Below, in pieces: positions 15,304 to 22,982 of a stretch of 54,478 bases of DNA. The stretch lies in NCBI GenBank assembly GCA_016234535.1, contig JACRBH010000179.1, positions 1 to 54,478 of the forward strand, written 5' to 3'. This DNA comes from Chloroflexota bacterium. GTDB lineage: Bacteria > Chloroflexota > Anaerolineae > Anaerolineales > Villigracilaceae. A program made the position numbers and the translations under genes. Every line of letters begins with the position of its first letter. The first letter of the stretch is position 1. The notes below the pieces were generated by a model. That model ran no database searches and was not told the origin of the DNA. It saw only the letters and a list, made by a program, of their open reading frames with translations.

Positions 15304-16089
15304 ATGCATACTTTGAAACTTCTCTCTTCGTTTCTCAAAGTCAACATTCAAATGGCGCTTGCCTATCGCGCCGATACGGTCGTCAACATCCTGCTCAATT
15401 TGATGTGGCTCGGCTGGGAATTACTCAGCCTCAATATTATCTTTAGCAACACCACCACGCTCGGCGGTTGGGGACTCGGTGAATTGATCTCTTTGCTGGG
15501 CGTCTTTCGTCTTGTCAATACGTTGATGATTGCACTTATCTGGCCCAACACTGAAAAATTCAACCAGAGCATCCGCGATGGTTCGATGGACTACACCATC
15601 CTGCAACCGGTCAACAGCATGTTCCTTGTCACATTTTCACGCATCACTGTTTGGAGGATTTGGGATCTGGTCCTGGCGATCATTTTGATCGTCGTCGGAA
15701 TCAACATGGCGGGAGACGTCACGACCCCGTTCAACATCCTGACCTTTATGCTGCTCGCCATCACCGGCACGATCATCATCTACAGCCTGTGGATTGTCTT
15801 AATCGCCCTCACTTTCTGGTTCACCAAGTTTGACAACAACGTCACCATCCTGCAAGCCTTAATGGACTCTGGGCGCTATCCCGCCACGGTATATCCTGCG
15901 TGGCTGCGAATTATCGTCACATTCATTATCCCCATTGCCGTGGCTACTACAATCCCATTACAGGCGCTGCGTGGAGAATTGGTCATTGGAAAGATACTGA
16001 TGTATGTTGCGATCAGCTTCATTAGTTTTTTTGTCGCTTCGAAAGTATGGAAGCTGGGACTCAAACGTTACAGCGGAGCGAGTAGTTAG
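15304..16089 (+). CDS. ABC-2 family permease, second subunit (PF06182-like)
   Basis: A 261-residue permease with six predicted helices, paralogous to the gene before it. It shows the corresponding RDGSMDYTILQPVNSMF element and a similar C-terminal end (WKLGLKRYSGASS against WRNGVKRYSAVGA). The start at 15304 follows the previous stop by two bases, and GGGAG inside the upstream gene's end serves as ribosome site, so the two are translationally coupled. The trio ATPase-permease-permease ends at the strong hairpin 16128-16165. Confidence 0.88.
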   Translation: MHTLKLLSSFLKVNIQMALAYRADTVVNILLNLMWLGWELLSLNIIFSNTTTLGGWGLGELISLLGVFRLVNTLMIALIWPNTEKFNQSIRDGSMDYTILQPVNSMFLVTFSRITVWRIWDLVLAIILIVVGINMAGDVTTPFNILTFMLLAITGTIIIYSLWIVLIALTFWFTKFDNNVTILQALMDSGRYPATVYPAWLRIIVTFIIPIAVATTIPLQALRGELVIGKILMYVAISFISFFVASKVWKLGLKRYSGASS

Positions 16090-16127
16090 GAGAAACTCAT
16101 ATCTCCAAATTGAATTCAGTGATACGT

Positions 16128-16165
16128 AATGAAAAAGAGTCCCCGAAAGGAGACTCTTTTTCATT
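16128..16165. terminator. Bidirectional terminator between convergent genes
   Basis: Fourteen-bp exact arms (AATGAAAAAGAGTC and complement) around a loop that can pair further, ending in a T-rich run on both strands. It serves the ABC operon on the plus strand and the SLH surface protein on the minus strand. Confidence 0.88.
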
Positions 16166-16181
16166 ACTAAATTTTATATTC

Positions 16182-19100
16182 CTATGGCAGACTAAATGTC
16201 TTTACAAGAAAGACAGACATCTGCGCTCGCGTGACCACTGTGCCCGGACAGAAACTATTTGGAATACTGCATCCGCTGGTAATACCATCGGTCACCAACT
16301 GTTCGATATGATTGGCTCCGAAAGATCCCACTGGAACGTCGGCAAAGATTCCTGTTGCGGTTGGAGGAACAAACGCGATTCCATGTTTGGCTCGCACCAA
16401 AAAGATCGCCATCTGTGCGCGTGTAACCGCTGTATTCGGACAGTAAGTGGTGGGAGTACATCCGCTTGTGATTCCTTCAAACGCCAGTTCTTCGATCCAT
16501 GCGGCTCCGAAAGAGCCAAGCGGAACATCGGTAAAGCGCGTACCAGTTGCGGGTGGGGGAGTATAAACGTTGCCATGCATACCGCGTAACAGGAAGATCG
16601 CCATCTGCCCCCGCGTAACCGGCGTAGCCGGGCAATACATGAGCGGAGTGGATGAACATCCACTCGTGACACCGGCCGCATATAAACGTTCAATATATGA
16701 GCGTGCCCAATAATTGAACGGCACATCTGCAAACGGAGAAACATCGTTCATTGTTGTGAACGACCACCAGACAGACGAATTGGCGTAGGTTGCCCCTCCC
16801 ACATTGTTCGCGCGGACTTGCCAGTAATAGGTGGCGCCCGCAGTCAGACTGGTCAATGCAACACTCGTGGCAGAGCCGTTACTGGTCCAGGGTGAACAGC
16901 TCCCGTCATTCGTGTTGTCGTAGCAGAATTCATATGAGTCTGCGCCTGTGCTGGCACCCCATATCAGGCTCAGAGAGGTGGGCAATGCCAACGCTCCATT
17001 GAGCGGACTGGTTTTATCGAACGCAGCGGGCGGATCGGCCATCGTTGTGAATGACCAGAACGCTGTCTCGGAGCCGTTCGAATAGGTTGTGCCAAGTCCG
17101 TTTATCGCGCGCACATGCCAGTAATACGTTGTGTTCTGACTCAAGCCGTTCAGCGCTTTACTCGTTGAAGCTGCGTTGCTTTCCCAAACAGAGCAGGCAC
17201 TGTCATTGGATGTATCGTAACAGTACTCGTATGAAGTTGCGCCGTTGCTGCTTCCCCAATTTAATATCAGGTTGATGGATTGATCGGTTGCTCCGTCGGG
17301 TGGGCTGGTCTTGTTGAATGCATCAGGTGCGCCGCTGGTAGTAAACGCCCAAAAGGCGGTTGCGGATCCATTCGAGTATGTGGCGCCGGCTGTATTGAGT
17401 GCGCGCACATGCCAGTAATAGGTTGTATTCGGACTCAATCCGCTCAGCCCTTTGCTGGTGGCTGTGCCATTGCTTGCCCAGCTTGAGCAGGCATTATCAT
17501 TCGATGTGTCGTAGCAGTATTCGTAGGAAGTCGCATCCGTGCTAGTTTCCCAGTTGAGAGTTGGGCTGACCGATTGACCAGTCGCTCCATTGGATGGGCT
17601 GACCTTGTTGAATGCGGCTGGGGGTGAATCCAATCTGTCTGTCTTTTCAACGCTGAACCAGGATTCGTTGCCATCGGTCATATCGTTCGAGCCATCCCGG
17701 GATGAGTCATAAGCCGTGACGGCGATATAGTAATCTGTGCCCGCGCCCAGGCCGGGGATGTTATAGCTGGTGACATTGCCCACGTCCGCGCTATTGGCAT
17801 ACGGGTAATGCGAATCGGCATCCCAATAAACTTTATAGCCTGCTAGGTCGCTCTCGGGGTTGGCTGTCCAACTCACACCCATCATGCTCAAGCTTGGAGT
17901 TACGACAACGCCAATCGGCGGTGACATGGGTGCGGCTGTATTGATGCCGGTGCGGTAGGGACTGATGTCAACGATGCCTTTGTTGGGATCATCGAACCAA
18001 TCATAGACAAGCCCCTGAATGGCCGGGCTGCTGGCAGTACCCCACCAGTTGTTCTCCGCGTTGACCGTCGGTGAGCCCTGTGCGTTGTTGTTGTAGATTG
18101 AATAACCGTTATTGCGATAAATGTTATTGCCGTTAAAAGTCGGACTTCCATATTCGATATAGACTGCCCGCAGATTATCAAATTCGCTGTTTACATTGTC
18201 CATGATCGTGTTCGAACTGAAATCGCCCACATCATACGCAACGTTGAGGAAGATCGCGGCGTTGTTTGTGGCTGTATTGCGCAGAATGCTGTTATAGGTA
18301 ATCGTCGGATTCCCGCCGGCACGGATGCCACCATAATTGATTAAAGTAGTGTTATCGCTAATAATGTTATGCGAGACGCTTCTTTCTGCCGAGTCTACAT
18401 GCAACCCTATGCCATTGTTGTAGCTGATAATATTATTAAAGATATCGCCATGTCCTCCATGGACGCTTAATATACCGCCAGTCGCATTATTGATGATCAC
18501 ATTGCCGCTGATCGTTGATGGATTAAACCCATAAACAATGACACTGTACCTATCCCAACACAGCGGACAATTGTAGATCGAATTGTCCGCGACAAGATTG
18601 TTGTTGATTGTTGCGGTACTTCCCCAAACGGCATACAGACCGGCGCCATTCGATAGAGCAGTGTTATTACGGATCGTATTATTGTTGATTACGGTGGCAC
18701 TGCCATCAACAAAAATACCGCCTCCGTCGGAGGGATTATCGGTTGAGTTTGTGTTGTTGTTTATCGTACTGTAACTGATCTCAGTATACCCACTATAGCC
18801 ATTGGTCACGCTGATTCCGACCCCGGAGTTATCTGTGACCGAGTTATGAGTCATTTTGAGCGTTCCAGGATTGTTGAATCCGCGTATACCCGCCGTTGCG
18901 CTATTGTGGATGGTTGTATAGGTAATGAAGGGTGCGGCGCCATTAAGGCGCAAGGCGCCATTATCACTCACGCTTGCGCCACCTGCATATTCAATGACCG
19001 CATATTTGATAATGGATCCGCTCTCGTAATTGCCGTCAATATCGTAAACGGCATCCACGCTGGTATCCGTGAAGACAATATAGTCCCAATCTCCTGCGTG

Positions 19101-19457
19101 CGACGGCACGATATTCGATGTGAAAGTGATTGGGCTGCCGCTCGTCCCCACGGCATGAAGCTGACCGTCAATTTGCAGCGCCTTGTGGCTGGCAAACTTG
19201 ACGGTCACCCCCGGATCGATGGTCAGGGTCACACCTTCTACTACCAGTAGAGGCGCGAGAACGATATAAGGACTGCCCGCCAGATTCCAAGTTGTGTTCG
19301 TGTCAATCATCCCGCCCACGTCTGTCGAGTGAGGTGACCTGTAAATACCATTGCTGGCAAAGACATTTTCCCTTGGTAATAATCCACTCATACTTAGCGC
19401 AAGTAGAATAATTACCAGTCCCCGTATGATCTGCGAACATATTATTTTAACGTTCAT
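16182..19457 (-). CDS. Secreted surface protein: beta-helix, FnIII-like repeats, three SLH domains
   Basis: About 1091 residues. A signal peptide (MNVKIICSQIIRGLVIILLA, cleavage near VFA-S) leads into a right-handed parallel beta-helix (about 50-480) made of Asn/Thr-rich rungs with NNTI-type repeats. A fibronectin-like domain follows, then three near-identical ~95-residue modules beginning 'FNK.SP.NGAT' and containing TSYEYCYDTSND and TTYYWHVRA. The C-terminus has three S-layer-homology domains (for example PVTRGQMAIFLLRGMHG), which usually bind cell-wall polysaccharide, each with a CXnC pair. The start at 19457 follows GGGAGG. It is probably an S-layer-attached carbohydrate-binding or lytic protein. 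No catalytic residues could be assigned. Confidence 0.88.
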   Translation of the reverse strand: MNVKIICSQIIRGLVIILLALSMSGLLPRENVFASNGIYRSPHSTDVGGMIDTNTTWNLAGSPYIVLAPLLVVEGVTLTIDPGVTVKFASHKALQIDGQLHAVGTSGSPITFTSNIVPSHAGDWDYIVFTDTSVDAVYDIDGNYESGSIIKYAVIEYAGGASVSDNGALRLNGAAPFITYTTIHNSATAGIRGFNNPGTLKMTHNSVTDNSGVGISVTNGYSGYTEISYSTINNNTNSTDNPSDGGGIFVDGSATVINNNTIRNNTALSNGAGLYAVWGSTATINNNLVADNSIYNCPLCWDRYSVIVYGFNPSTISGNVIINNATGGILSVHGGHGDIFNNIISYNNGIGLHVDSAERSVSHNIISDNTTLINYGGIRAGGNPTITYNSILRNTATNNAAIFLNVAYDVGDFSSNTIMDNVNSEFDNLRAVYIEYGSPTFNGNNIYRNNGYSIYNNNAQGSPTVNAENNWWGTASSPAIQGLVYDWFDDPNKGIVDISPYRTGINTAAPMSPPIGVVVTPSLSMMGVSWTANPESDLAGYKVYWDADSHYPYANSADVGNVTSYNIPGLGAGTDYYIAVTAYDSSRDGSNDMTDGNESWFSVEKTDRLDSPPAAFNKVSPSNGATGQSVSPTLNWETSTDATSYEYCYDTSNDNACSSWASNGTATSKGLSGLSPNTTYYWHVRALNTAGATYSNGSATAFWAFTTSGAPDAFNKTSPPDGATDQSINLILNWGSSNGATSYEYCYDTSNDSACSVWESNAASTSKALNGLSQNTTYYWHVRAINGLGTTYSNGSETAFWSFTTMADPPAAFDKTSPLNGALALPTSLSLIWGASTGADSYEFCYDNTNDGSCSPWTSNGSATSVALTSLTAGATYYWQVRANNVGGATYANSSVWWSFTTMNDVSPFADVPFNYWARSYIERLYAAGVTSGCSSTPLMYCPATPVTRGQMAIFLLRGMHGNVYTPPPATGTRFTDVPLGSFGAAWIEELAFEGITSGCTPTTYCPNTAVTRAQMAIFLVRAKHGIAFVPPTATGIFADVPVGSFGANHIEQLVTDGITSGCSIPNSFCPGTVVTRAQMSVFLVKTFSLP

Positions 19458-19600
19458 CTCGTCCCTCCCAAGGAACATGCCTAAACAAGAAACCAGCCGC
19501 TGGCACAGCGGTCAAACTGCGAAACCCAATGGTACGCATAATAACCAAGTGCCCTCCTGGGGCTAGCGCGACACTCTGCGAGTCGCTTATACGAAAAAAA
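19458..19600 (-). promoter_or_regulatory. Promoter and structured 5' leader of the surface-protein gene
   Basis: On the minus strand TTGTGT, 18 bp, then TATAAG (around 19591-19620) gives a start near 19584 and a leader of about 125 nt. The leader holds a stem from GCGACTC / GAGTGTCGC and a second from CCGCTG / CAGCGG, with conserved-looking unpaired stretches between. I do not recognise a known riboswitch class in it. The remaining bases up to 19770 show nothing recognisable. Confidence 0.3.
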
Positions 19601-19770
19601 TGAACACCTACACAACCAGTTTACATTTTTGCAAGGTGGGTTTCAAGTGCCGTTTGTCACAAACTCATGGAAGGCATTTAACTAAGGGCTGTTTCTTTTC
19701 CTTCACCCCCGAGCTTGAAAATGTTACGTGGCAGCCCGTATGGACATATCACGCTATTTGTCTAACCTAA

Positions 19771-19812
19771 AATATAAAATGTCCCGCAAATTTTGCGGGA
19801 CATTTTATATTT
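19771..19812. terminator. Terminator of the tipA-like gene
   Basis: Exact 20-bp arms (19771-19790 and 19792-19811) flank one T, with the GC core GTCCCGC. It abuts the stop codon of the MerR-family gene (19813) and is followed on the minus strand by a T-containing tail. Confidence 0.85.
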
Positions 19813-20223
19813 TTACTTCTTTTTACCTACCACATACACCTTCACCGCTTCCCGCATGAACTCTGCGAGTTGCAGATGCATCTTGTCGAAATTGGCCTTG
19901 AACTTTGGATCATCGTTATATCCATTGGACAAGGCGAGAAGTTGATTGAGGTTCGGAGTCCAGAAATAATCCATGTGCTTGCGCCAGCGTTCGACGATAG
20001 CTTGCGCTTCATTGCTGGATGCGCCTTTTGGCATGGCTGCGATCATATCCAGATAGACCTGCCTGCCTTCGACCAGAATGGCTTCCTTCTTCGCTGGGGA
20101 GTATGCCTTCCATTTGCGGTTGGATTCGCGCACAGTTTCAGGGTCATATAATTGTTCCGCTTCCAGGGCATATTTTTCCTGCTCTTCTTCGCTGAAGCCT
20201 TCGAATAAATCTTTCTGGCTCAT
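19813..20223 (-). other. Internal translation start for a TipAS-like short form
   Basis: Inside the tipA-like gene the ATG at 20223 (MSQKDLF) is preceded by AAAGGAGA with an eight-base gap, a better ribosome site than that of the full-length start. It falls exactly at the border between the coiled coil and the antibiotic-binding domain. Streptomyces lividans tipA makes TipAS from an equivalent in-frame start. The predicted product has 136 residues and would act as a drug-sequestering protein. Confidence 0.7.
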
Positions 20224-20571
20224 GATTTTTTCTCCTTTCAAATGATGAATTGTATTATCCACTGTAACCAGCAGGCGGTTTAATCGCGCAGCCTGCTTTT
20301 GCAGCGCATCCTTGTGGCTTTGTAATGCGCCCAGCACATCGAAGTCACGGCGTCCGATGATCTTCTTGATATCGTTGAGCGGAAAATCCAGTTCGCGATA
20401 GAACAAAATTTGCTGTAGCTTCAACAGAGCTTCCTCTCCATAGTAGCGATAGCCATTATCTCCAATTCGGGATGGCTTGAGGAGGCCGATTTCATCGTAG
20501 TGATGTAAAGTCCGTGGGGTGACCCCTGCCATCTTGGATATCTGTTTAACGGTAAATGTTGATTGATTCAT
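19813..20571 (-). CDS. TipA-like MerR-family thiopeptide-sensing regulator
   Basis: A 252-residue activator. Residues 1-75 are a MerR winged helix (QISKMAGVTPRTLHHYDEIG, LLKPSRIGDNGYRYY), 76-115 a coiled-coil dimerisation helix, and 117-252 a TipAS antibiotic-binding domain (MSQKDLFEGFSEEEQEKYA ... YFWTPNLNQLLALSNGY). Streptomyces TipAL binds thiopeptides such as thiostrepton and activates promoters with a 19-bp spacer. This gene has such a promoter. A strong internal ribosome site before Met117 would give the short TipAS form. No cysteine occurs anywhere in the protein, so the covalent adduct of Streptomyces TipA cannot form. The upstream gene encodes a thiostrepton-resistance-type rRNA methylase with a matching operator. 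Confidence 0.92.
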   Translation of the reverse strand: MNQSTFTVKQISKMAGVTPRTLHHYDEIGLLKPSRIGDNGYRYYGEEALLKLQQILFYRELDFPLNDIKKIIGRRDFDVLGALQSHKDALQKQAARLNRLLVTVDNTIHHLKGEKIMSQKDLFEGFSEEEQEKYALEAEQLYDPETVRESNRKWKAYSPAKKEAILVEGRQVYLDMIAAMPKGASSNEAQAIVERWRKHMDYFWTPNLNQLLALSNGYNDDPKFKANFDKMHLQLAEFMREAVKVYVVGKKK

Positions 20572-20625
20572 GGTAAATTCACTTTTTTGTCGGGACAGTC
20601 AAAGCGGCCTTCGCCACAACTTTTT

Positions 20626-20656
20626 ATAATAAACCCTAACGTGACGTTAATGTCAA
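20626..20656 (-). promoter_or_regulatory. MerR-type promoter/operator of the tipA-like gene
   Basis: Minus-strand TTGACA (20656-20651), a 19-bp spacer and TATTAT (20631-20626). The spacer contains the exact palindrome TAACGT-G-ACGTTA (20637-20649). Over-long spacers with a central dyad are the hallmark of MerR-family activation by DNA distortion. Nearly the same sequence lies at 21536-21566. Confidence 0.85.
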
Positions 20657-20676
20657 GGGAGCAAGGATGGTTTATC

Positions 20677-21528
20677 TTATCCTGCCTGATTGAAGTGAAT
20701 TCTGTTGTAGAGTGTGATCCCTGCGGCAGTGGAGACATTCAAGGATTCCACCTTTTTATCTGTTGGAATTCTAATTTGTAGGGTGGATGCGTTTTTAAGG
20801 ATTTGGGAACAACCTTCCTTTTCACTGCCAAAGGCGATCATAAGTTGTTGGGGAAGGGACGCAATTTCGCGGATATGTTTTGTGGCCTGCGCATCTGTCA
20901 CGAGCAGTTGCATCTGCTTTTGCTTGCAAAAATTGATCAACTCCTCTGTTGTTGCGGTCACCACAGGCAGGGTGAAAAGGTATCCCCGGCTGGCGCGGAT
21001 AAGCCTGCGGTCATAAACGTCAACGGGATCTGTGCTCAATAACACAATGCCTCCAACCCCAAGCGCGAGGGATGTGCGAATAATTGATCCGACATTCCCT
21101 GAAATACTGACATCTTCAAGAACAACAATGTCTTTGTGTATCTGCGCAAGAGACTCAAACTTGGAGAGCCGTGGAGCTTGCGCAATTGCAAAAATGCGGG
21201 AAATCTTGTCGTTCTCAAAAATTTTCTTGCAGGTTCTCCTTGCCACTTCATGGATGGCTGTGTTTGGCGGTAGTTGACTCCTCAGTTTTTCTGAGATCAT
21301 TTCGTCTCCAGAATAAAACAGTGACTGGATTATCACATCTGCTTGCAAAGCTTGTAGAATATTTTCTTCATCATCTATCAAAATTTGATTGTGTTCCTGT
21401 CTGCCGGGGCGGGTAAGAAGTTTTCGAATCAAAATGGCTTGAGGGTGGAGAAGAGAGTCGACAAAACCAGAGTTTACGTGATGGTCAATCACATGTTCGT
21501 GAGGTAAAACACCAGACTTCCCGTTCAT
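20677..21528 (-). CDS. Thiostrepton-resistance-type 23S rRNA 2'-O-methyltransferase (TsnR-like, SpoU/SPOUT family)
   Basis: About 283 residues. The C-terminal SPOUT domain has the three knot motifs: SISGNVGSIIRTSLALG (motif 1), FGSEKEGCSQ (motif 2) and IPTDKKVESLNVSTAAGI (motif 3). The segment RRLIRASRGYLFTLPVV and the N-terminal L30e-like RNA-recognition domain closely follow the Streptomyces Tsr/TsnR enzymes, as I remember those sequences. Those enzymes methylate A1067 of 23S rRNA and block thiostrepton binding. A generic SpoU/TrmH rRNA methylase is the alternative. An ATG at 21537 would lie inside the -10 region, so Met at 21528 is taken as the start. That start coincides with the predicted transcription start, so the mRNA may be leaderless. 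Confidence 0.85.
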   Translation of the reverse strand: MNGKSGVLPHEHVIDHHVNSGFVDSLLHPQAILIRKLLTRPGRQEHNQILIDDEENILQALQADVIIQSLFYSGDEMISEKLRSQLPPNTAIHEVARRTCKKIFENDKISRIFAIAQAPRLSKFESLAQIHKDIVVLEDVSISGNVGSIIRTSLALGVGGIVLLSTDPVDVYDRRLIRASRGYLFTLPVVTATTEELINFCKQKQMQLLVTDAQATKHIREIASLPQQLMIAFGSEKEGCSQILKNASTLQIRIPTDKKVESLNVSTAAGITLYNRIHFNQAG

Positions 21529-21535
21529 AGTCGGC

Positions 21536-21566
21536 ACTATAAACCCTCACGCAACGTTAATGTCAA
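21536..21566 (-). promoter_or_regulatory. MerR-type promoter/operator of the tsnR-like gene
   Basis: Minus-strand TTGACA (21566-21561), a 19-bp spacer and TATAGT (21541-21536). The spacer differs from that of the tipA-like promoter at only 3 of 19 positions. The dyad is imperfect here (TAACGT-T-GCGTGA), which may mean weaker binding. The -10 box is followed seven bases later by the proposed start codon. Confidence 0.82.
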
Positions 21567-21659
21567 GGAAGAAAATATACAGAACGTCCCGAAGGCTTCA
21601 ACATTGGGACGCTTTCCTGTTTATATCTTCGGGGTGATTCATAAGCTCACATGAGTAAA

Positions 21660-21764
21660 TTCAGTAAATCACAGATTGAGCGGAATGCAGACTTTAGTCT
21701 GCAATTTTACAAAGGCAAAGCGGACTGAAGTCCGCGCTCCGGAGCAAATTCATGATTTACTGAA
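21660..21764. repeat. Dispersed repeat family C, copy 1
   Basis: A 105-bp element with inverted ends TTCAGTAAATCA / TGATTTACTGAA and two inner hairpins, GCAGACTTTAGTCTGC and GCGGACTGAAGTCCGC. A near-identical copy lies at 29754-29858. The first hairpin also appears inside the glycine riboswitch. It is non-coding and lies in the gap between the tsnR-like gene and the next minus-strand gene's terminator. Confidence 0.88.
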
Positions 21765-21773
21765 ATTGGATAT

Positions 21774-21807
21774 AAAAAAACGGTGCGCCGCATGACGCAC
21801 CGTTTTT
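21774..21807 (-). terminator. Terminator of the class I methyltransferase gene
   Basis: AAAAACGGTGCG, an 8-nt loop and CGCACCGTTTTT. T-runs on both strands would allow bidirectional action. It lies directly after the stop codon at 21809. Confidence 0.88.
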
Positions 21808-21808
21808 A

Positions 21809-22615
21809 TTATTCCGCTTTTTGAAGTACGAAGTACCAGTATCTTCTATTATCCAGATGCGGCGAGCCTTTAATGGCATCAGGAGAAAGACCGGCAAAGT
21901 GATAAAAGGCCTTCCGTAAAATGGCAGGGACATATTTATCCACCACTTGAATTCTTCGTTCACGGTCGAGTTCAATCGCTTTCAAAACATTTTCCGTGAT
22001 CTCTTCCTCCTTGATGAGCTTTAGGCCCATTGCTTTTAATTGCGCGTGCCATATCTCAACTTTTTCTTCATAGCGCAGATCGGTATAAAGGAAATAGCCA
22101 TCCGGTCTAAGCACACGTTTTACGTGCGCAAAGAATTTTGTAATGTTGGGATAGTAAAGGGATGCCTCCACATTCATAACCACATCAAAGGAGTTATCGG
22201 GGAAGGTGAGGGCTTCGGCATTGCCATGATGGAATTTGAGGCCATCCATTTTGTAATGACTGCGGCAAAATTCGATGGCGCGTGTTGAGAAATCCACTCC
22301 AGTATAGGATTTGGGTCTGAAGTGACGCATAACGAAATTCGCCCCGCCGCCCCGCCCAGAACTAACCTCAAGCGCATCGCGGCCCGCCCAATCAATGGAC
22401 TTGGCGACATGATGATAGAGTTGGAGTGGGTAGCGGTGAATCTCATCTTCAACTTCGAGAGGAAGGTGGTCGGTTCCCTGATGATGGGATGAGTAGCCAA
22501 AGTTCATGACAATGGCATTCCTATCCTTGTCCAGCATGGATATCAATTCATATTGCAGGCGGGTGAGCCAGCTCTTGATATTTGGGAAATTGTGGAACAA
22601 CAGCTTGTTAAGCAT
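21809..22615 (-). CDS. Class I SAM-dependent methyltransferase
   Basis: A 268-residue Rossmann-fold methyltransferase. Motif I is ALEVSSGRGGGANFV (residues ~81-95), the acidic residue ending strand 2 is in YTGVDFSTRAIEFC, and the adenine-contact segment is HHGNAEALTFPDNSFDVV. VLRPDGYFLYTDLR is the post-motif strand. The 'SSGRGGGA' form of motif I and the N-terminal MNFGYSSH segment resemble the phthiotriol/sterol-like O- or C-methyltransferase group, which act on lipids or polyketides. The substrate cannot be read from the sequence. GGAGGAGAGAA precedes the ATG. A hairpin (22640-22670) lies in its leader. Although next to the tsnR-like gene, it has its own terminator and no TipA operator. Confidence 0.85.
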   Translation of the reverse strand: MLNKLLFHNFPNIKSWLTRLQYELISMLDKDRNAIVMNFGYSSHHQGTDHLPLEVEDEIHRYPLQLYHHVAKSIDWAGRDALEVSSGRGGGANFVMRHFRPKSYTGVDFSTRAIEFCRSHYKMDGLKFHHGNAEALTFPDNSFDVVMNVEASLYYPNITKFFAHVKRVLRPDGYFLYTDLRYEEKVEIWHAQLKAMGLKLIKEEEITENVLKAIELDRERRIQVVDKYVPAILRKAFYHFAGLSPDAIKGSPHLDNRRYWYFVLQKAE

Positions 22616-22639
22616 TTCTCTCCTCCGAAGTGATTTGTA

Positions 22640-22670
22640 AAGAGCATCCAGCAGGCGGCCGGATGCTCTT
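22640..22670. other. Hairpin in the leader of the methyltransferase gene
   Basis: AAGAGCATCC and its exact complement around an 11-nt GC-rich loop, 25 bases upstream of the minus-strand start at 22615. On the minus strand it is followed by TTTAC. It could be an attenuator, the end of an upstream transcript or a small repeat. Confidence 0.35.
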
Positions 22671-22801
22671 AAAATTAATGTGCGTATTATAACCCTTTGA
22701 CTGCAATGAAGTTATCAGGAAGAACCATTAAAAAGATAACTTGAAAATACATTCTTTAGGGCAGCCCTTATATCAACATCAAAGCCGATCTTCGAACCAA
22801 G

Positions 22802-22830
22802 TTGACACTCCCTCATACATCGGGTATCCT
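22802..22830 (+). promoter_or_regulatory. Promoter of the SRP RNA gene
   Basis: TTGACA (22802-22807), a 17-bp spacer and TATCCT (22825-22830), placing the transcription start at about 22837-22838, exactly where the RNA's terminal stem begins. Confidence 0.85.
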
Positions 22831-22837
22831 TGCACGC

Positions 22838-22941
22838 GTCCGGGCAGGCCCGGCGCGGCGCAGCCTTTCGAACCCCGCCAGGATCGAAAGATAGCAACGG
22901 TAAGGAAGTGTCTCCGGGTGCCGCCGGTCGCCTGCCCGGAT
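22838..22941 (+). ncRNA. ffs: Signal recognition particle RNA, small bacterial type (4.5S)
   Basis: About 104 nt. The terminal stem pairs GTCCGGGCAGG (22838-22848) with CCTGCCCGGAT (22931-22941), and a T-run follows as terminator. The apical part carries the conserved SRP core: GAACCCCGCCAGG on the 5' side, a GAAA-type tetraloop in TCGAAAGA, and AGCAACGGTAAG on the 3' side, the symmetric and asymmetric internal loops bound by the Ffh M domain. The RNA guides co-translational membrane targeting. It lacks the Alu domain found in Bacillus-type long SRP RNAs. Open frames that run through this segment are not genes. Confidence 0.93.
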
Positions 22942-22982
22942 ATTTTTATGTCTACTTCCCACTTTGTGTTTATAATCTCACT

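Noticed and set aside
21585..21612. CGTCCC / GGGACG inverted repeat as a terminator
   Set aside because: Six-bp arms, a long loop, no T-run and no gene ending beside it.
22830..22982. N-terminal extension of the small membrane protein through 22830
   Set aside because: It would translate the SRP RNA gene. The ATG at 22983 gives a normal membrane-anchor start.
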